55,805 bases of DNA from Acrocarpospora phusangensis (GTDB lineage: Bacteria; Actinomycetota; Actinomycetes; Streptosporangiales; Streptosporangiaceae): assembly GCF_016862995.1 (NCBI RefSeq), contig NZ_BOOA01000059.1, forward strand, positions 1 to 55,805, written 5' to 3'. The notes below the pieces were generated by a model that did no database searches, was not told the DNA's origin, and worked only from the letters and a program-made list of their open reading frames with translations. Below, in pieces: positions 14,978 through 23,519 of the stretch (positions within the stretch are counted from its first letter, which is position 1; each line of letters opens with the position of its first letter). The position numbers were made by a program, and so were the translations under genes.

Positions 14978-17461
14978 TTAGCCCTTACCGAAGGCCAGAT
15001 CAACAGAGCCTCTGCCTTCGATTCGGACCCACTTGCGAATCATCTTGATCATGTCCTGGTCGGCTCCGGTGACATCGATGACTACTCGGACATCACTGTT
15101 TCCAGGAGAGCCGGATGCTCTCGCGCCGAATTGCGGCGTGACCGGAGTCGGACGACCGATCGGGATAGCAGCACCGGCAAGCCGTTCTCCGGCGTTGGCG
15201 ACGCTGTCCAGAGTCGAGTTGATTCCGCCGACGAATCCCTGACCGCTGAACGCTCCAAGCTCATGTAGGAGCCTGGACGGAGACTTAATCTTCAGAGCCT
15301 TGCGGACACGCTGAACCAGAGCATTGGCAAGGTCGTCCATCGCGGCGAGAATGGCGCTCTTCTGTGCGGCTAGACCGGTCAGGAAGCCCTTGCCGGCCTG
15401 AACTCCGCTGTCATATAGAGCGTCTGCGCTGAGATTCCCCAGCGACGTTGAGGCCGTGTTGATGGCAGACTGGGCCGAATTAATCGCGGTCAGAGTCCCA
15501 GCGTCAGCCTCAAGAAGCGCCTCACCGAGAGCCAGACCCTCTTCTGGACCTGCCTCGATTACCTGCTGAAGCAGCGACTTGTTGAGTCCCCGAGCGGCCA
15601 ATTGCTTGACGACCGCAGAGAACCGCTTGATCTGGCTTAGCTTGATCGAGATCTGAGCCTGAATTTTGGAAGCGGTGACCTTCTTGCCTTCGCCGAGATC
15701 GAGGCTCGTCAAGGCCGCCGTGCCACGAGCCTTATCGGCAATATCGACCGCGAACTTGTGAGCATCCTCGATCTGCTTGAGAATCGATTCGCGCTTATTC
15801 GCCAGCGATTGAAGCTTCGTGTTCCCTTGGCTGATGACCGAAAGAAGCGACTCGGCCGCATTGAAGGAAATGCGCTTTTGCTTCCAGGCAGAAAGAACCG
15901 TGTCGGACATCTTCTTGGAGGCCGACTTGATTTCCGTCAGCGTTCCGAGCAGGCCCTTAACCAGACCCTTGCCGGTCATCTGGCCGATCCAGGTGAACAC
16001 CTTCGAGGGAGACGCGATTCCGAGCAGATTCTTGGCACCTTGGATCGCGTCGCCGATCACGCCCTTCACGGCGTTGATCACGTTGGCAGCCATTTGCTTT
16101 ACGCCATTGATCAGACCGAGAATCAGGTCACGACCAGCGCTAAGCAGATTGGAGGCTAGATTTCCGAGCCCAGACTTAATCCGTCCAGGAAGGCCCTTGA
16201 TCCAGGTGACCAATTCCACGGCCTTGGCAACGGCTCGATCCTTCATTCGGCCGAACCATCCACCGATCAATCCCGGCAGATTTCCGAACCACGAGATGAT
16301 CGCCTTCACGCCGTTGACGGCTGCTCCGACTCCCGTCTTAACGAGTTGCCAAGCCTTGGGCACATTCTCGACGAGCCACGAAATGGCTCCGGAAAGTACG
16401 GACAGGATGAACTCGGCCAGATTCCCGATCCAGCCGATTACCGTCACCAGAATGGGCGTGATGAATTTCAGGGCCGGAACTAGTAGCGCGACGATCTGGC
16501 CAGCCACCTTGGCCAAAAGGCCGATGATAGGTACGAGAACGGGTACTAGTCCGATGACGAGTTGCGAAATCAATTGTGCTATGGGCACAAGCAGCGGAGT
16601 CAGTGCGGCAAAAAGCAATCCAATGGCAGGTACCAGTGGATTCATCGCGGTTAGAATCTGGCCGATAATTGGGCCGAGTTGTGCGAATACCGGCATAAGT
16701 GCCGTGGAAAGCTGGCCTACCAGACCAGCAATAAGACTGAGGAGAGGGCCAATGATCGGAGCCCCGAGTTGAATTAGTCCAGAAAGCAAAGGTCCTAAGA
16801 CCGTTATGATCTGGCCTATTCCGACAAACATTTGCTCAAGCTGTGGCGCGAATTTTCCGGCCGTTTGAGCGACTATTGTCAAAGTGCCAGCTAGGGCGGA
16901 CATGACGGGTACAAGACCAGCACCGAGCGACTCAATTAGTGGCGAAACGGCAGTCGCGATAGGACCTATGGACGCGATTACGGGCTTAATCCCAGTAACG
17001 AGTGATCCTGTGAAGCTTTTGAGAGCAGGAGCCATTGCGGTAAACGCTTTGCCGAGGGAATCCTCAAGCGGCTTAAGAAGCGTTCCTGCCTGCTTGGCCA
17101 CATTCGTAAGAACTGGTACCAGAGGCATCGCGGCTTCTGTGATGGTCGCCCTGGCGTCCTTGGCCAAATCGGTGAAAGCCGACTTGACTTCCTTGCTCTG
17201 AGCGGCGGCAGCAATACCAATTCCGGCAATTCCAAGACCGACACCGGCCATACCGGCAGACATTCCGGCGAATACTCCAGCACCGACGAGGCCAAGAAGA
17301 GAGACACCCTTGGTCGCCGTACTGAAAGAAGCGGTGACGCCGGAACCGACACTCTTTAGTCGAGCGTTCAGGATTTCGGCGTTGTTGCCCGCACCCTGAA
17401 GAGCACTGCCAAGGGAAATGTCGCGGCCAAAGAGCCGGAATACCAGAGACGAGTTGGCCAC
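14978..17461 (-). CDS. Tape measure protein
   Basis: An 827-residue product from a GTG; the longest phage gene after the chaperone pair, as expected. The N-terminus (LVFRLFGRDISLGSALQGAG) is typical. Residues about 50-85 and 215-370 are strongly hydrophobic, with many Gly, Leu, Ile and Pro, forming several potential membrane-inserting helices. Later come the W-L-V-E-N-V-P-K-A-W, S-A-G-R-D-L-I-L-G-L-I-N-G and two S-P-S-R/K motifs found in many tape measures. At roughly 0.15 nm per residue it predicts a tail near 120 nm. No lysozyme or peptidase domain is visible within it. Confidence 0.92.
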   Translation of the reverse strand: MANSSLVFRLFGRDISLGSALQGAGNNAEILNARLKSVGSGVTASFSTATKGVSLLGLVGAGVFAGMSAGMAGVGLGIAGIGIAAAAQSKEVKSAFTDLAKDARATITEAAMPLVPVLTNVAKQAGTLLKPLEDSLGKAFTAMAPALKSFTGSLVTGIKPVIASIGPIATAVSPLIESLGAGLVPVMSALAGTLTIVAQTAGKFAPQLEQMFVGIGQIITVLGPLLSGLIQLGAPIIGPLLSLIAGLVGQLSTALMPVFAQLGPIIGQILTAMNPLVPAIGLLFAALTPLLVPIAQLISQLVIGLVPVLVPIIGLLAKVAGQIVALLVPALKFITPILVTVIGWIGNLAEFILSVLSGAISWLVENVPKAWQLVKTGVGAAVNGVKAIISWFGNLPGLIGGWFGRMKDRAVAKAVELVTWIKGLPGRIKSGLGNLASNLLSAGRDLILGLINGVKQMAANVINAVKGVIGDAIQGAKNLLGIASPSKVFTWIGQMTGKGLVKGLLGTLTEIKSASKKMSDTVLSAWKQKRISFNAAESLLSVISQGNTKLQSLANKRESILKQIEDAHKFAVDIADKARGTAALTSLDLGEGKKVTASKIQAQISIKLSQIKRFSAVVKQLAARGLNKSLLQQVIEAGPEEGLALGEALLEADAGTLTAINSAQSAINTASTSLGNLSADALYDSGVQAGKGFLTGLAAQKSAILAAMDDLANALVQRVRKALKIKSPSRLLHELGAFSGQGFVGGINSTLDSVANAGERLAGAAIPIGRPTPVTPQFGARASGSPGNSDVRVVIDVTGADQDMIKMIRKWVRIEGRGSVDLAFGKG

Positions 17462-17480
17462 GACATCTCCCTCGCACTAT

Positions 17481-18016
17481 TTAGTTGTTGTGGGCTTCAA
17501 CCCACTCATCCGCGAACCCTTGATAGGCGCGGAATTCTGCGACACTCAGACGATCTATGTCCCACGGATGCAGGCCGAATAGATGCCCGAGCAGCGGCGT
17601 GTACTTTAGGCGTCGGTCGCGCCAGAATCCTTTTTTGGGGACTTCACCGGCTTCGGCTCATCGGGCTCGTCATCGGCCAGAAGCTTGAGAGCCATTTCGA
17701 GTTGCGGACCACTCAGACCGGACTTCTCAAGACGCTCACGAAGCTCTCGCTTCTCTTCGCGGTCGAACTCGGTCTTCAGGTCACCGACCTTGAAATCCAC
17801 CTCACTGAACCGCAGATTCGGATGCTCCTTGCGCATGTGGAGCCAGAGCAAAGCACGCTTGCACTTCACTCGGCCCTTCATGAGGTCAACCTCAAACTCA
17901 TCAATGGTGAGTCCGGTCGCGTCCTCAACGAGTTCAGCTTCAGCGGAGGTGAGATCAGCCTGCTTGTAATCCCAAGTCTCCTCGGTACCACCCTGCGGCG
18001 TGTACGTGACGATCAT
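17481..18016 (-). CDS. Tail assembly chaperone, -1 frameshift product (G-T type)
   Basis: A predicted 178-residue fusion made by -1 slippage near the end of the 17606-18016 gene. On the minus strand, positions 17640-17629 read CCCCAAAAAAGG; in the zero frame this includes A-AAA-AAG, the classical dnaX-type slippery heptamer, and C-CCA-AAA. After a -1 slip the frame continues for 49 codons (GFWRDRRLKYTPLLGHLFGL, then HPWDIDRLSVAEF) to a TAA at 17481-17483, just before the tape-measure start. The arrangement is the conserved siphovirus G/GT chaperone design. The frameshift itself is inferred, not observed. Confidence 0.82.
17606..18016 (-). CDS. Tail assembly chaperone, short form (G type)
   Basis: A 136-residue product from an ATG that overlaps the previous stop by one base (TGATG). 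It is acidic and helical (AELVEDATGLTIDEFE, EKRELRERLEKSGLSG) and ends in a Lys/Pro/Asp-rich tail that carries the slippery codons. In siphoviruses the short form and its frameshifted extension coat the tape measure during tail assembly. Position immediately before the tape measure fits. Confidence 0.85.
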   Translation of the reverse strand: MIVTYTPQGGTEETWDYKQADLTSAEAELVEDATGLTIDEFEVDLMKGRVKCKRALLWLHMRKEHPNLRFSEVDFKVGDLKTEFDREEKRELRERLEKSGLSGPQLEMALKLLADDEPDEPKPVKSPKKDSGATDA

Positions 18017-18579
18017 TATTGAACAGCCCTTTCAACAACTTGCCGAGCAGCATCGAGGATTTCGTCGCGTGCCTTGTCAGCGTGTGGTTTGATCGTGGTC
18101 ATCCACCAGGGGCGACCATTTTGATTGACCCAGTTCTCCCGATTTCCGAACACAGGGTGTCGCCACCCATTGGGAGAATCGAGCTTCTTGGGAAGAGACC
18201 TTTGGTCCTGAGGAAGCATCTGGGATTTAACCGAGATCTTCACACCGGGAGATCGGCCGGACAGTTTCAGGTCAGAGCGAATAGCACGAGCGATTGTGTC
18301 TCGCAGACCAGCCCGGGAAGCAGCCCTCAGAGCATTTTTCTCCGTGAGCTTCTTCATACGGTCTAGGTCGAATTCGGCTCGGGCACGTGACCCTCTACCT
18401 CTCGACCCAGTGACCGGAATAGCTTTGACGGCCTGCTTCAGGTCTCCGACGATCGGCGTGGAGACCTTTCGGACTGCCTTGCCAAGCTCTTTGTGGAGTT
18501 CCTTCTGCCCGGTTTCCTTCAGCCGGCGAGCAAGAGCAACTAGCTCCTCGGTACCCGCAATGTAGATGGGATCTCCCAT
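18016..18579 (-). CDS. HK97 gp10-like minor structural protein
   Basis: A 187-residue basic product from an ATG. An N-terminal helix (EELVALARRLKETGQKELHK) followed by a G-K-A-V-R segment, a R-G-R-G-S-R-A-R stretch and W-R-H-P-V-F-G-N-R-E-N-W-V-N-Q is the HK97 gp10/neck-protein pattern (H-P-x-F-G-x-x-x-x-W). These proteins usually sit between the connector and the tube gene; here the gene follows both tube-like genes, an unusual order. Confidence 0.78.
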   Translation of the reverse strand: MGDPIYIAGTEELVALARRLKETGQKELHKELGKAVRKVSTPIVGDLKQAVKAIPVTGSRGRGSRARAEFDLDRMKKLTEKNALRAASRAGLRDTIARAIRSDLKLSGRSPGVKISVKSQMLPQDQRSLPKKLDSPNGWRHPVFGNRENWVNQNGRPWWMTTIKPHADKARDEILDAARQVVERAVQ

Positions 18580-18590
18580 GCCGGAACGCT

Positions 18591-18998
18591 TTAGCTCGTC
18601 GCGCGAGCAACAGCGCCAGAGGTAGGCCAGGACACCGAGGTCTTAGCCACGTCGCCTACAGAGCCGTCAAGGGGCGCATACTCCTTGACCAGCACGTTCC
18701 CGGAGTACAGCGGATTGGTAGCCGCAGTAGAGCCTGAGGTCGGCTTGATGGTGATCGCGGTGACGGAGCCGAGCAAAGGCCAAATGGTCGCATCGACCTC
18801 GGAGGCCGCGAAGTCCTGGTTGAACTCCAGCTCGACCGTGCCCTCTTTCAGGCCGCCAAGCCGGGTCTTCCAGGCCGAACCGAAGGCGGTGGTCTCCTTG
18901 TCTTCCACATCGATCTTCAGCGTTGCCTTGGTGATGTGGTCGGTCAGGTCAACCGAGTTGATGGTGATGACGGGGTCGATGTAGACGAAGGTCGCCAT
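18591..18998 (-). CDS. Tail-tube-like protein, short paralogue
   Basis: A 135-residue product; start ATG at 18998 with AAGGAG nine bases upstream (a longer frame to 19049 lacks a ribosome site). The segment LKIDVEDKETTAFGSAWKTR followed by L-G-G-L-K-E-G-T-V-E-L-E-F matches the neighbouring major tail protein (VEDKENTTFGGNGWKSRVGG). It is close to the size of a minimal tube protein and lacks the C-terminal extension of its neighbour. A hairpin with a T-run separates the two genes. Confidence 0.75.
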   Translation of the reverse strand: MATFVYIDPVITINSVDLTDHITKATLKIDVEDKETTAFGSAWKTRLGGLKEGTVELEFNQDFAASEVDATIWPLLGSVTAITIKPTSGSTAATNPLYSGNVLVKEYAPLDGSVGDVAKTSVSWPTSGAVARATS

Positions 18999-19022
18999 CG
19001 GCAGACTCCTTGCATGCAAAAG

Positions 19023-19042
19023 GCCGCCCCATGAGGAGCGGC
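19023..19042 (-). terminator. Minus-strand terminator between the two tail-tube-like genes
   Basis: GCCGCCCC (19023-19030) and GGAGCGGC (19035-19042) pair with one mismatch around ATGA; on the minus strand the stem is followed by CTTTTGC. It lies 20 bases after the 242-residue tube gene and before the shorter one, so it could lower expression of everything downstream relative to the main tube protein. Confidence 0.55.
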
Positions 19043-19061
19043 TCAACAAAGTTGGAAGGGG

Positions 19062-19790
19062 TTAGCTGCCGATGCCGATGGCAGCAGCGAGCGTGAAAGA
19101 TCCCGTGATCACCGTGGCGTTGAACCGGTAGAAGTTGTTCGTGCTGAACGACGTGCTCTGCACGATGAACGTCGAACCTGCCGACGTGATCGGACTCAGG
19201 GTGTGGATCGTCGTCGGACTGGCGAAGCCTGCGTTGTCGTCGCGCTCCAACGTCAAGGTGATGGTCGTGCCAGCCGAGAAGACATGCACGGAGGCGTACA
19301 CGGTCTGACCGTTCGCCGCGTTGCCGAGGTCAACCGCGGACCCCAAAGCACCTGTAGCGGAGACGAGCCCCTTGGACTTCGTCACCTGACCTCGGATCAG
19401 GCCGTACTTGCTGGTTCCCTTGTGTCCGAGCGCGAAGGGCGTGACATCACCGATGGCGCCGAACATCTCGTAGTTGAACGAGCCGCCCTGGAAGAAGTAG
19501 GCCGGCGAAGCGGCTGCTCCGGTCGCAGAGACGGTCACCGCTCGGTTTGCCGTGCCCAGGTTGCCGAACGTCTGCGGGTCAATGGCGTCGGTCGTCGCCG
19601 ACTGCCAGTAGCCCTCAGTGTCCAGGGTCACGTCACGGATACCACCGACACGCGACTTCCAGCCGTTGCCGCCAAAGGTGGTGTTCTCCTTGTCCTCGAC
19701 CTCTGCTTTGAGGGAGAGCTTGTTGGAGTCCGCGGTGAAGTCGTATCCGCCGACAAAGACCGTGCAGTCGGTCATGACGAGATTGGCCAT
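19062..19790 (-). CDS. Major tail protein with C-terminal beta-domain
   Basis: A 242-residue product whose ATG overlaps the preceding stop by one base. Residues 1-150 are a tail-tube domain (C-T-V-F-V-G-G-Y-D-F-T, VEDKENTTFGGNGWKSR, FNYEMFGAIGDVTPF). Residues about 150-242 form an extra beta-rich domain (ASVHVFSAGTTITLTLERDD) of the kind that decorates the outside of siphovirus tails. It follows the tail terminator gene, as usual. The assignment rests on the shared motif with the short paralogue and on position. Confidence 0.82.
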   Translation of the reverse strand: MANLVMTDCTVFVGGYDFTADSNKLSLKAEVEDKENTTFGGNGWKSRVGGIRDVTLDTEGYWQSATTDAIDPQTFGNLGTANRAVTVSATGAAASPAYFFQGGSFNYEMFGAIGDVTPFALGHKGTSKYGLIRGQVTKSKGLVSATGALGSAVDLGNAANGQTVYASVHVFSAGTTITLTLERDDNAGFASPTTIHTLSPITSAGSTFIVQSTSFSTNNFYRFNATVITGSFTLAAAIGIGS

Positions 19791-19978
19791 CAGGCTGCGA
19801 CCTCCTCGGCGACCTTCGTCTCGGTCTTAGTGGTTGCCGGTCGCTTGAGGATCTCGATGTGTCCACCAGCGATCAGAGCCGGAATATTCACGGCCTGGTC
19901 GTCGAGTTGGACAGTCTCACCAGCGCAGATACCGGCAACGGGATGTGGGCCGACGACCTTGTAGGCGGTCTTCGTCAT
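19790..19978 (-). CDS. Small structural-region protein, unknown function
   Basis: A 62-residue product from an ATG, overlapping the tail terminator gene by four bases (ATGA) and the major tail gene by one. The pattern Y-K-V-V-G-P-H-P-V-A-G-x-x-x-G-E-T-V followed by A-L-I-A-G-G-H-I-E is common in tiny proteins encoded between neck and tube genes of actinophages. The last 15 residues are Lys/Thr/Glu-rich. No role is known. Confidence 0.7.
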   Translation of the reverse strand: MTKTAYKVVGPHPVAGICAGETVQLDDQAVNIPALIAGGHIEILKRPATTKTETKVAEEVAA

Positions 19979-20403
19979 ACTCCGTCACCTCTTGCTAGAA
20001 CCCGGAGCGTGAAGACGCCACCGTAGTAATTGAGCACGCCGACTTCCTCGATGCCGAGAGGCTGGAAGGAGTCGACAACGCAGTCATCAACGCGACCGGC
20101 AAGTGTCCGATCGCCCATGATCGCCTTGGGAATGGACCTTTCCCCGACAGGGCTAGCGAACTGGGCCAGCAGATATTGGCCGTCGCTGTCCAAGGCAGAG
20201 CCGACCAGCACCGTCACGGTTGGCCGGATGTCGTACGTGCCGCGCTTCATCGTCATGTGGTAATTCGGGATCGGAGGAACACCAACGACAGCGATGGGCG
20301 GGGTGATGTCGTCCGGCACATAGTCGACGGTGTTCAGCTCAGGGAGCGTGTCTAGCCGTTCAGCGATCCCGAGCATGATCTCGTCAAGCGTCGCTTCAGC
20401 CAT
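19975..20403 (-). CDS. Tail terminator / minor tail U-like protein
   Basis: A 142-residue product from an ATG, one base after the connector gene. The opening helix (ATLDEIMLGIAERL), the P-P-I-A-V-V-G segment, Y-x-M-T-M-K-R-G-T-Y-D and the C-terminal Y-Y-G-G-V-F-T-L-R-V fit tail-terminator/neck proteins that cap the tail tube. The call rests on size, order and these motifs. Confidence 0.72.
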   Translation of the reverse strand: MAEATLDEIMLGIAERLDTLPELNTVDYVPDDITPPIAVVGVPPIPNYHMTMKRGTYDIRPTVTVLVGSALDSDGQYLLAQFASPVGERSIPKAIMGDRTLAGRVDDCVVDSFQPLGIEEVGVLNYYGGVFTLRVLARGDGV

Positions 20404-20404
20404 G

Positions 20405-21016
20405 TCAGCCGACCCTCACGGCGTTCAGCCGATAGGGCGCCAACATGCGCATGGCGACTGGCGAGTTCTTGATGCGAACTGGGCCGTACTCGCCGTAGCC
20501 CGACACGCCGAACGGAGCGTCTTTCAGCTTGAAGGTCTCGCTGGCGATGACCAACGTCGCCCGCTTCACAGGGGCGGGAACAGTCGACCACCCCCACTTC
20601 GCGGTGATCTGAAGGCTGGCTCGATCGCTGAAAACCGGGAAAGCGTTCTTACCAAGAGCTCGGATCCGGAAGTACGGCCAGCCGATTTCGCCGTCGACAA
20701 CCCCGTTCAACGGCTCAAGCTGGTATCCCGTCGAAGGCCACGTGACGTTGAACGAACCAGAGGCGTTCAGGTCGGTTTTGATCAGGAAGTCCTCCGTGCT
20801 GTGGAAATCATCGATCGTCACGACCTTGCAGCCCTTCGGCCAGAAGACCCTGGCGGAGGCCGATTCCACGCGGTTGAACTGCCTGTCGCAGTGCCGCTCA
20901 ACTTCCCGGGAGGCCGTCTGTAGTGCTTCCTGGAAGAGGTCAAGATTCTGGTCCTTCGTGACCGACAAGTAAGCCTTCAAGTCATCGACCGTCGCGTAGG
21001 TATCACCGAGAGCCAA
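20405..21016 (-). CDS. Head-tail connector (gp6-like adaptor)
   Basis: A 203-residue product. I choose the TTG at 21016 because GAGGTG lies 5 bases upstream; a GTG at 21031 would overlap the previous gene. The N-terminal helices (TVDDLKAYL, then FQEALQTASREVERHCDRQF) are the hallmark of HK97 gp6-type adaptors, followed by a beta-rich insert (VVTIDDF, GYQLEP, WPYFRIRALG, ITAKWGW) and a C-terminal helix starting A-P-V-K-R-A-T-L. It links the portal ring to the tail. Confidence 0.8.
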   Translation of the reverse strand: MALGDTYATVDDLKAYLSVTKDQNLDLFQEALQTASREVERHCDRQFNRVESASARVFWPKGCKVVTIDDFHSTEDFLIKTDLNASGSFNVTWPSTGYQLEPLNGVVDGEIGWPYFRIRALGKNAFPVFSDRASLQITAKWGWSTVPAPVKRATLVIASETFKLKDAPFGVSGYGEYGPVRIKNSPVAMRMLAPYRLNAVRVG

Positions 21017-21020
21017 AGTG

Positions 21021-21758
21021 TCACCTCGCACAGTTCAAGCGGTCGAAAGTGGGTTCGTCCAGGTAGAGGGCACCCTTTTCATGGGTCGTCTTCACCGACG
21101 TGTCCACGAAGATCGGGAGGTCAACGGACTGGGCGCGGACGCAGAACGAGAGGTCCTCGGAGAACGTTCGGGGCTTACCGTTGTCGCCAGTCGGATGTGT
21201 GATCTGGTCGAACCAGACGTCACCATGTTCGGCCCGAATCTTCTCCAGAGCCGACCGGTGAATCAGGAGACACGCAGCGCCCGTACCAGAGACCTGCACC
21301 AGAGCGTCGCGCTGGTAGTTGGTGATCGGAGCGAAACCGACCTCGGTCCCAAGCTCGTGGTACTGGTACAGCGTGGGCTTGATGCCATACGTCTCGGCGT
21401 AGAAGTCGCCGATGGACACCCGCTTGAGCGCGAAGGAGAGACCGCCGACGATCGGCCGAATTTCGGGGTCCGCTGACTCGATGAGCCGGTCAACCGTGTC
21501 GGGACCGAAGCCCATGTCGGTGTCGACGAAGAACAGCCACTCGCCAGCCGTCTTGTCCAGGAAATCCCTGGCGATGTCGTTCCTGGCCGCGATCAGGCCC
21601 ATCGTGCCCGTGACCTTGCGAAGCTGACCGCATGACTCTGCGTAGAAGCGCTGCTGGTTACCGAGGTCGTAGAGCATGAGATCCCGGAACGACAGGCCGA
21701 AGCAGGCCGACCAGGAACCGTTATCGATCAGGCCGACGACAGCAGAACCCTCCATCAT
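21021..21758 (-). CDS. Phage glycosyltransferase (GT-A type)
   Basis: A 245-residue product from an ATG that overlaps the preceding stop (ATGATG). The motif order is that of GT-A glycosyltransferases: an N-terminal strand, A-A-R-N-D-I-A (58-64), the metal-binding D-T-D (79-81) in WLFFVDTDMGF, then I-V-G-G-L-S-F and a C-terminal acidic E-D-L-S-F-C segment. Genes of this type are known inside head operons of actinobacterial siphoviruses, where capsid or tail glycosylation is suspected. The acceptor and sugar donor cannot be told from sequence. Confidence 0.82.
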   Translation of the reverse strand: MMEGSAVVGLIDNGSWSACFGLSFRDLMLYDLGNQQRFYAESCGQLRKVTGTMGLIAARNDIARDFLDKTAGEWLFFVDTDMGFGPDTVDRLIESADPEIRPIVGGLSFALKRVSIGDFYAETYGIKPTLYQYHELGTEVGFAPITNYQRDALVQVSGTGAACLLIHRSALEKIRAEHGDVWFDQITHPTGDNGKPRTFSEDLSFCVRAQSVDLPIFVDTSVKTTHEKGALYLDEPTFDRLNCAR

Positions 21759-21985
21759 CGGGCACGCCTGGTTGTGCGCTTCTCTCCCGGAGCCTGGGTT
21801 GCCTGCTCTAGCGGAGGGCCGTCCTCCGGATCAGCGACAAATAGCCACGGGTACTCACGAACGAGTGGATCGTCAGCCGAGAATGCGTGCGCAGGATTCG
21901 GCACGACGTGCTCGCCGTGCTCAGGGTGGCGCACAGCGCAATGCCCACCATCGGACGCAGGACGGACACGTACAGTCCGAGACAT
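21755..21985 (-). CDS. Small head-region protein, unknown function
   Basis: A 76-residue product from an ATG. The pattern R-V-R-P-A-S-D-G-G-H-C-A-V-R-H-P followed by D-D-P-L-V-R-E-Y-P-W-L-F is one I recall immediately after the capsid gene in many actinophages. The tail is basic (TTRRAR). No role is established. Confidence 0.7.
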   Translation of the reverse strand: MSRTVRVRPASDGGHCAVRHPEHGEHVVPNPAHAFSADDPLVREYPWLFVADPEDGPPLEQATQAPGEKRTTRRAR

Positions 21986-22019
21986 AGGGGAAACTCCTCA
22001 AACGGAAATGCGGGGATGG

Positions 22020-22058
22020 AAGGTGGAGCGGTATCCCCGCAGAAGACCGCTCCACCTT
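22020..22058 (-). terminator. 13-bp perfect stem-loop after the major capsid gene
   Basis: AAGGTGGAGCGGT (22020-22032) pairs perfectly with ACCGCTCCACCTT (22046-22058) around a 13-base loop, 50 bases beyond the capsid stop. The minus-strand sequence after it lacks a T-run, so attenuation or mRNA stabilisation is as likely as full termination. On the plus strand it is followed by GCTTTT. Confidence 0.6.
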
Positions 22059-22109
22059 GCTTTTGAGCAGCGCGTCCGCAGCGTCATGGCGTACGAGGCG
22101 CTGGGCCGG

Positions 22110-23519
22110 TTAAGCCGAGGTCTTGTCCTGGAGCAGCCGGAACGCAAGGTCGTTGACCGAGTCACCGCCGTTGCGGAAGTGCATGTACCAGGCCCGACGA
22201 CCGTCAGGCAGGTTGTTGGCGGTGTTGAACAGGTGCGGGAGAAACTCCACGCTGGTCGAACCCGGCTTGTCGACGATCACGTAGTTCTTGAAGTCGCCGT
22301 ACACGACCTCGTTGTCCCGCGTGGTAGTCGTCTGGGTAGATGGAGCGTCGTCGGTCTCCACAACAGGCCGGCCGAGGATCCGATCAGAGACCGGCATGGT
22401 CAGGTCGCCCGAGTAGGCCGAGGAAACCGCAGTGCCCAGCCGCTTGATCGCCAGGTTGTACACGGGGTTCATGACCCACGTGCCCTGACCACGGAAGCGC
22501 TGACCGACCGCACGGTAGACCCCGTGGATGTCGACCTCGCCGATGGTCGCGGCCGTGGTCGAGACCAGCTCAACGTTGGTGTTCGCGTCCAGAGCGGTGA
22601 AGATGCCGCGGGGAGCCGAGGTGCCGTTGCCGGTCATGTGAGCAGCGCCCTCAAGACGGTCACGGGAATCGGCGAACAGCATCAGAACGTCGCTGGTCAG
22701 GTTTTCGATGTCCTCGAAAGCCTCGATCGAAGCCGCGACCAGCGCCTTGGCGCTACGTAGAGGAATCGACGGACCAGAGACGCTTGGGGTGTCGTCGGAG
22801 ACTTCGGTGAGCTCGCCATCCCACGAAGCAGTCACGCCAGCGGTGCTGACGCCGTTCCAGGTGTTGGCGCCACCGGTCAGGGTGACCACGCGGGCAAGTC
22901 CACGCATGACATTGGCGGAGCCGTCGTTGGTGAGGATCAAGGTCGGGTCCAGGTGCGTCGGCACCAGGTAGCCGCCCTGAGCGTTGGTGCCAACAGCGAG
23001 AGCCGCACGCTCTTCGACGGTCAGCAACTCCGACCGGCCGGTCACGAGCTTGCTCCAGGCCGATGCGTACTCAGGACGCGATCGAGCCAAGAGGTTCTTC
23101 GACCAAGCCTCGGAGTTACCGTGGCGCTTCAGGAGTCGCTCGAAGTGGGACTGGTTGGCCCCGTCCTCGATCTTGAACTCCGCAGCACGGAGGTTCGCCT
23201 CGACCAGCGCGGTCTTGTACGCCTGGCCGCTCAGACCGGAACGATTCTCCAGCGCCTCGAACGGATCGCGCGTGATGTGGACAGCGGGAGCGCTTCGAGC
23301 ACCATCGCCAGCCTCAACGTTCGCGGGCTTGGCGGACAGGTCGCGAGCAACGGCTCGACGCTCGTCGTCCTTCTGAATCGAAGCGTTCAGCTTCGACCGC
23401 TCAGCGCTGAGCTCGTCCCAACGGGCCTGGGCCTCGTCGGTCAGGGGAGCGTCGCCAGCAGCCTCGTGAATGCTGCGCAGCTCGTTCTCAACTTCAGCGA
23501 GCTTTGTCTTGAAATCCAT
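22110..23519 (-). CDS. Major capsid protein, HK97 fold
   Basis: A 469-residue product from an ATG overlapping the protease stop. Residues about 1-110 are a highly charged helical region (ELRSIHEAAGDAPLTDEAQ, KLNASIQKDDERRAVARDL) typical of the scaffolding delta domain removed by the prohead protease. After it comes the HK97-like core: G-G-Y-L-V-P-T-H, then A-S-W-D-G-E-L-T-E-V-S-D-D-T-P-S-V, A-A-S-I-E-A-F-E-D-I, G-N-G-T-S-A-P-R-G and a C-terminal V-V-Y-G-D-F-K-N-Y-V-I-V-D. Function and family are secure; the exact cleavage site is not visible. Confidence 0.95.
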   Translation of the reverse strand: MDFKTKLAEVENELRSIHEAAGDAPLTDEAQARWDELSAERSKLNASIQKDDERRAVARDLSAKPANVEAGDGARSAPAVHITRDPFEALENRSGLSGQAYKTALVEANLRAAEFKIEDGANQSHFERLLKRHGNSEAWSKNLLARSRPEYASAWSKLVTGRSELLTVEERAALAVGTNAQGGYLVPTHLDPTLILTNDGSANVMRGLARVVTLTGGANTWNGVSTAGVTASWDGELTEVSDDTPSVSGPSIPLRSAKALVAASIEAFEDIENLTSDVLMLFADSRDRLEGAAHMTGNGTSAPRGIFTALDANTNVELVSTTAATIGEVDIHGVYRAVGQRFRGQGTWVMNPVYNLAIKRLGTAVSSAYSGDLTMPVSDRILGRPVVETDDAPSTQTTTTRDNEVVYGDFKNYVIVDKPGSTSVEFLPHLFNTANNLPDGRRAWYMHFRNGGDSVNDLAFRLLQDKTSA

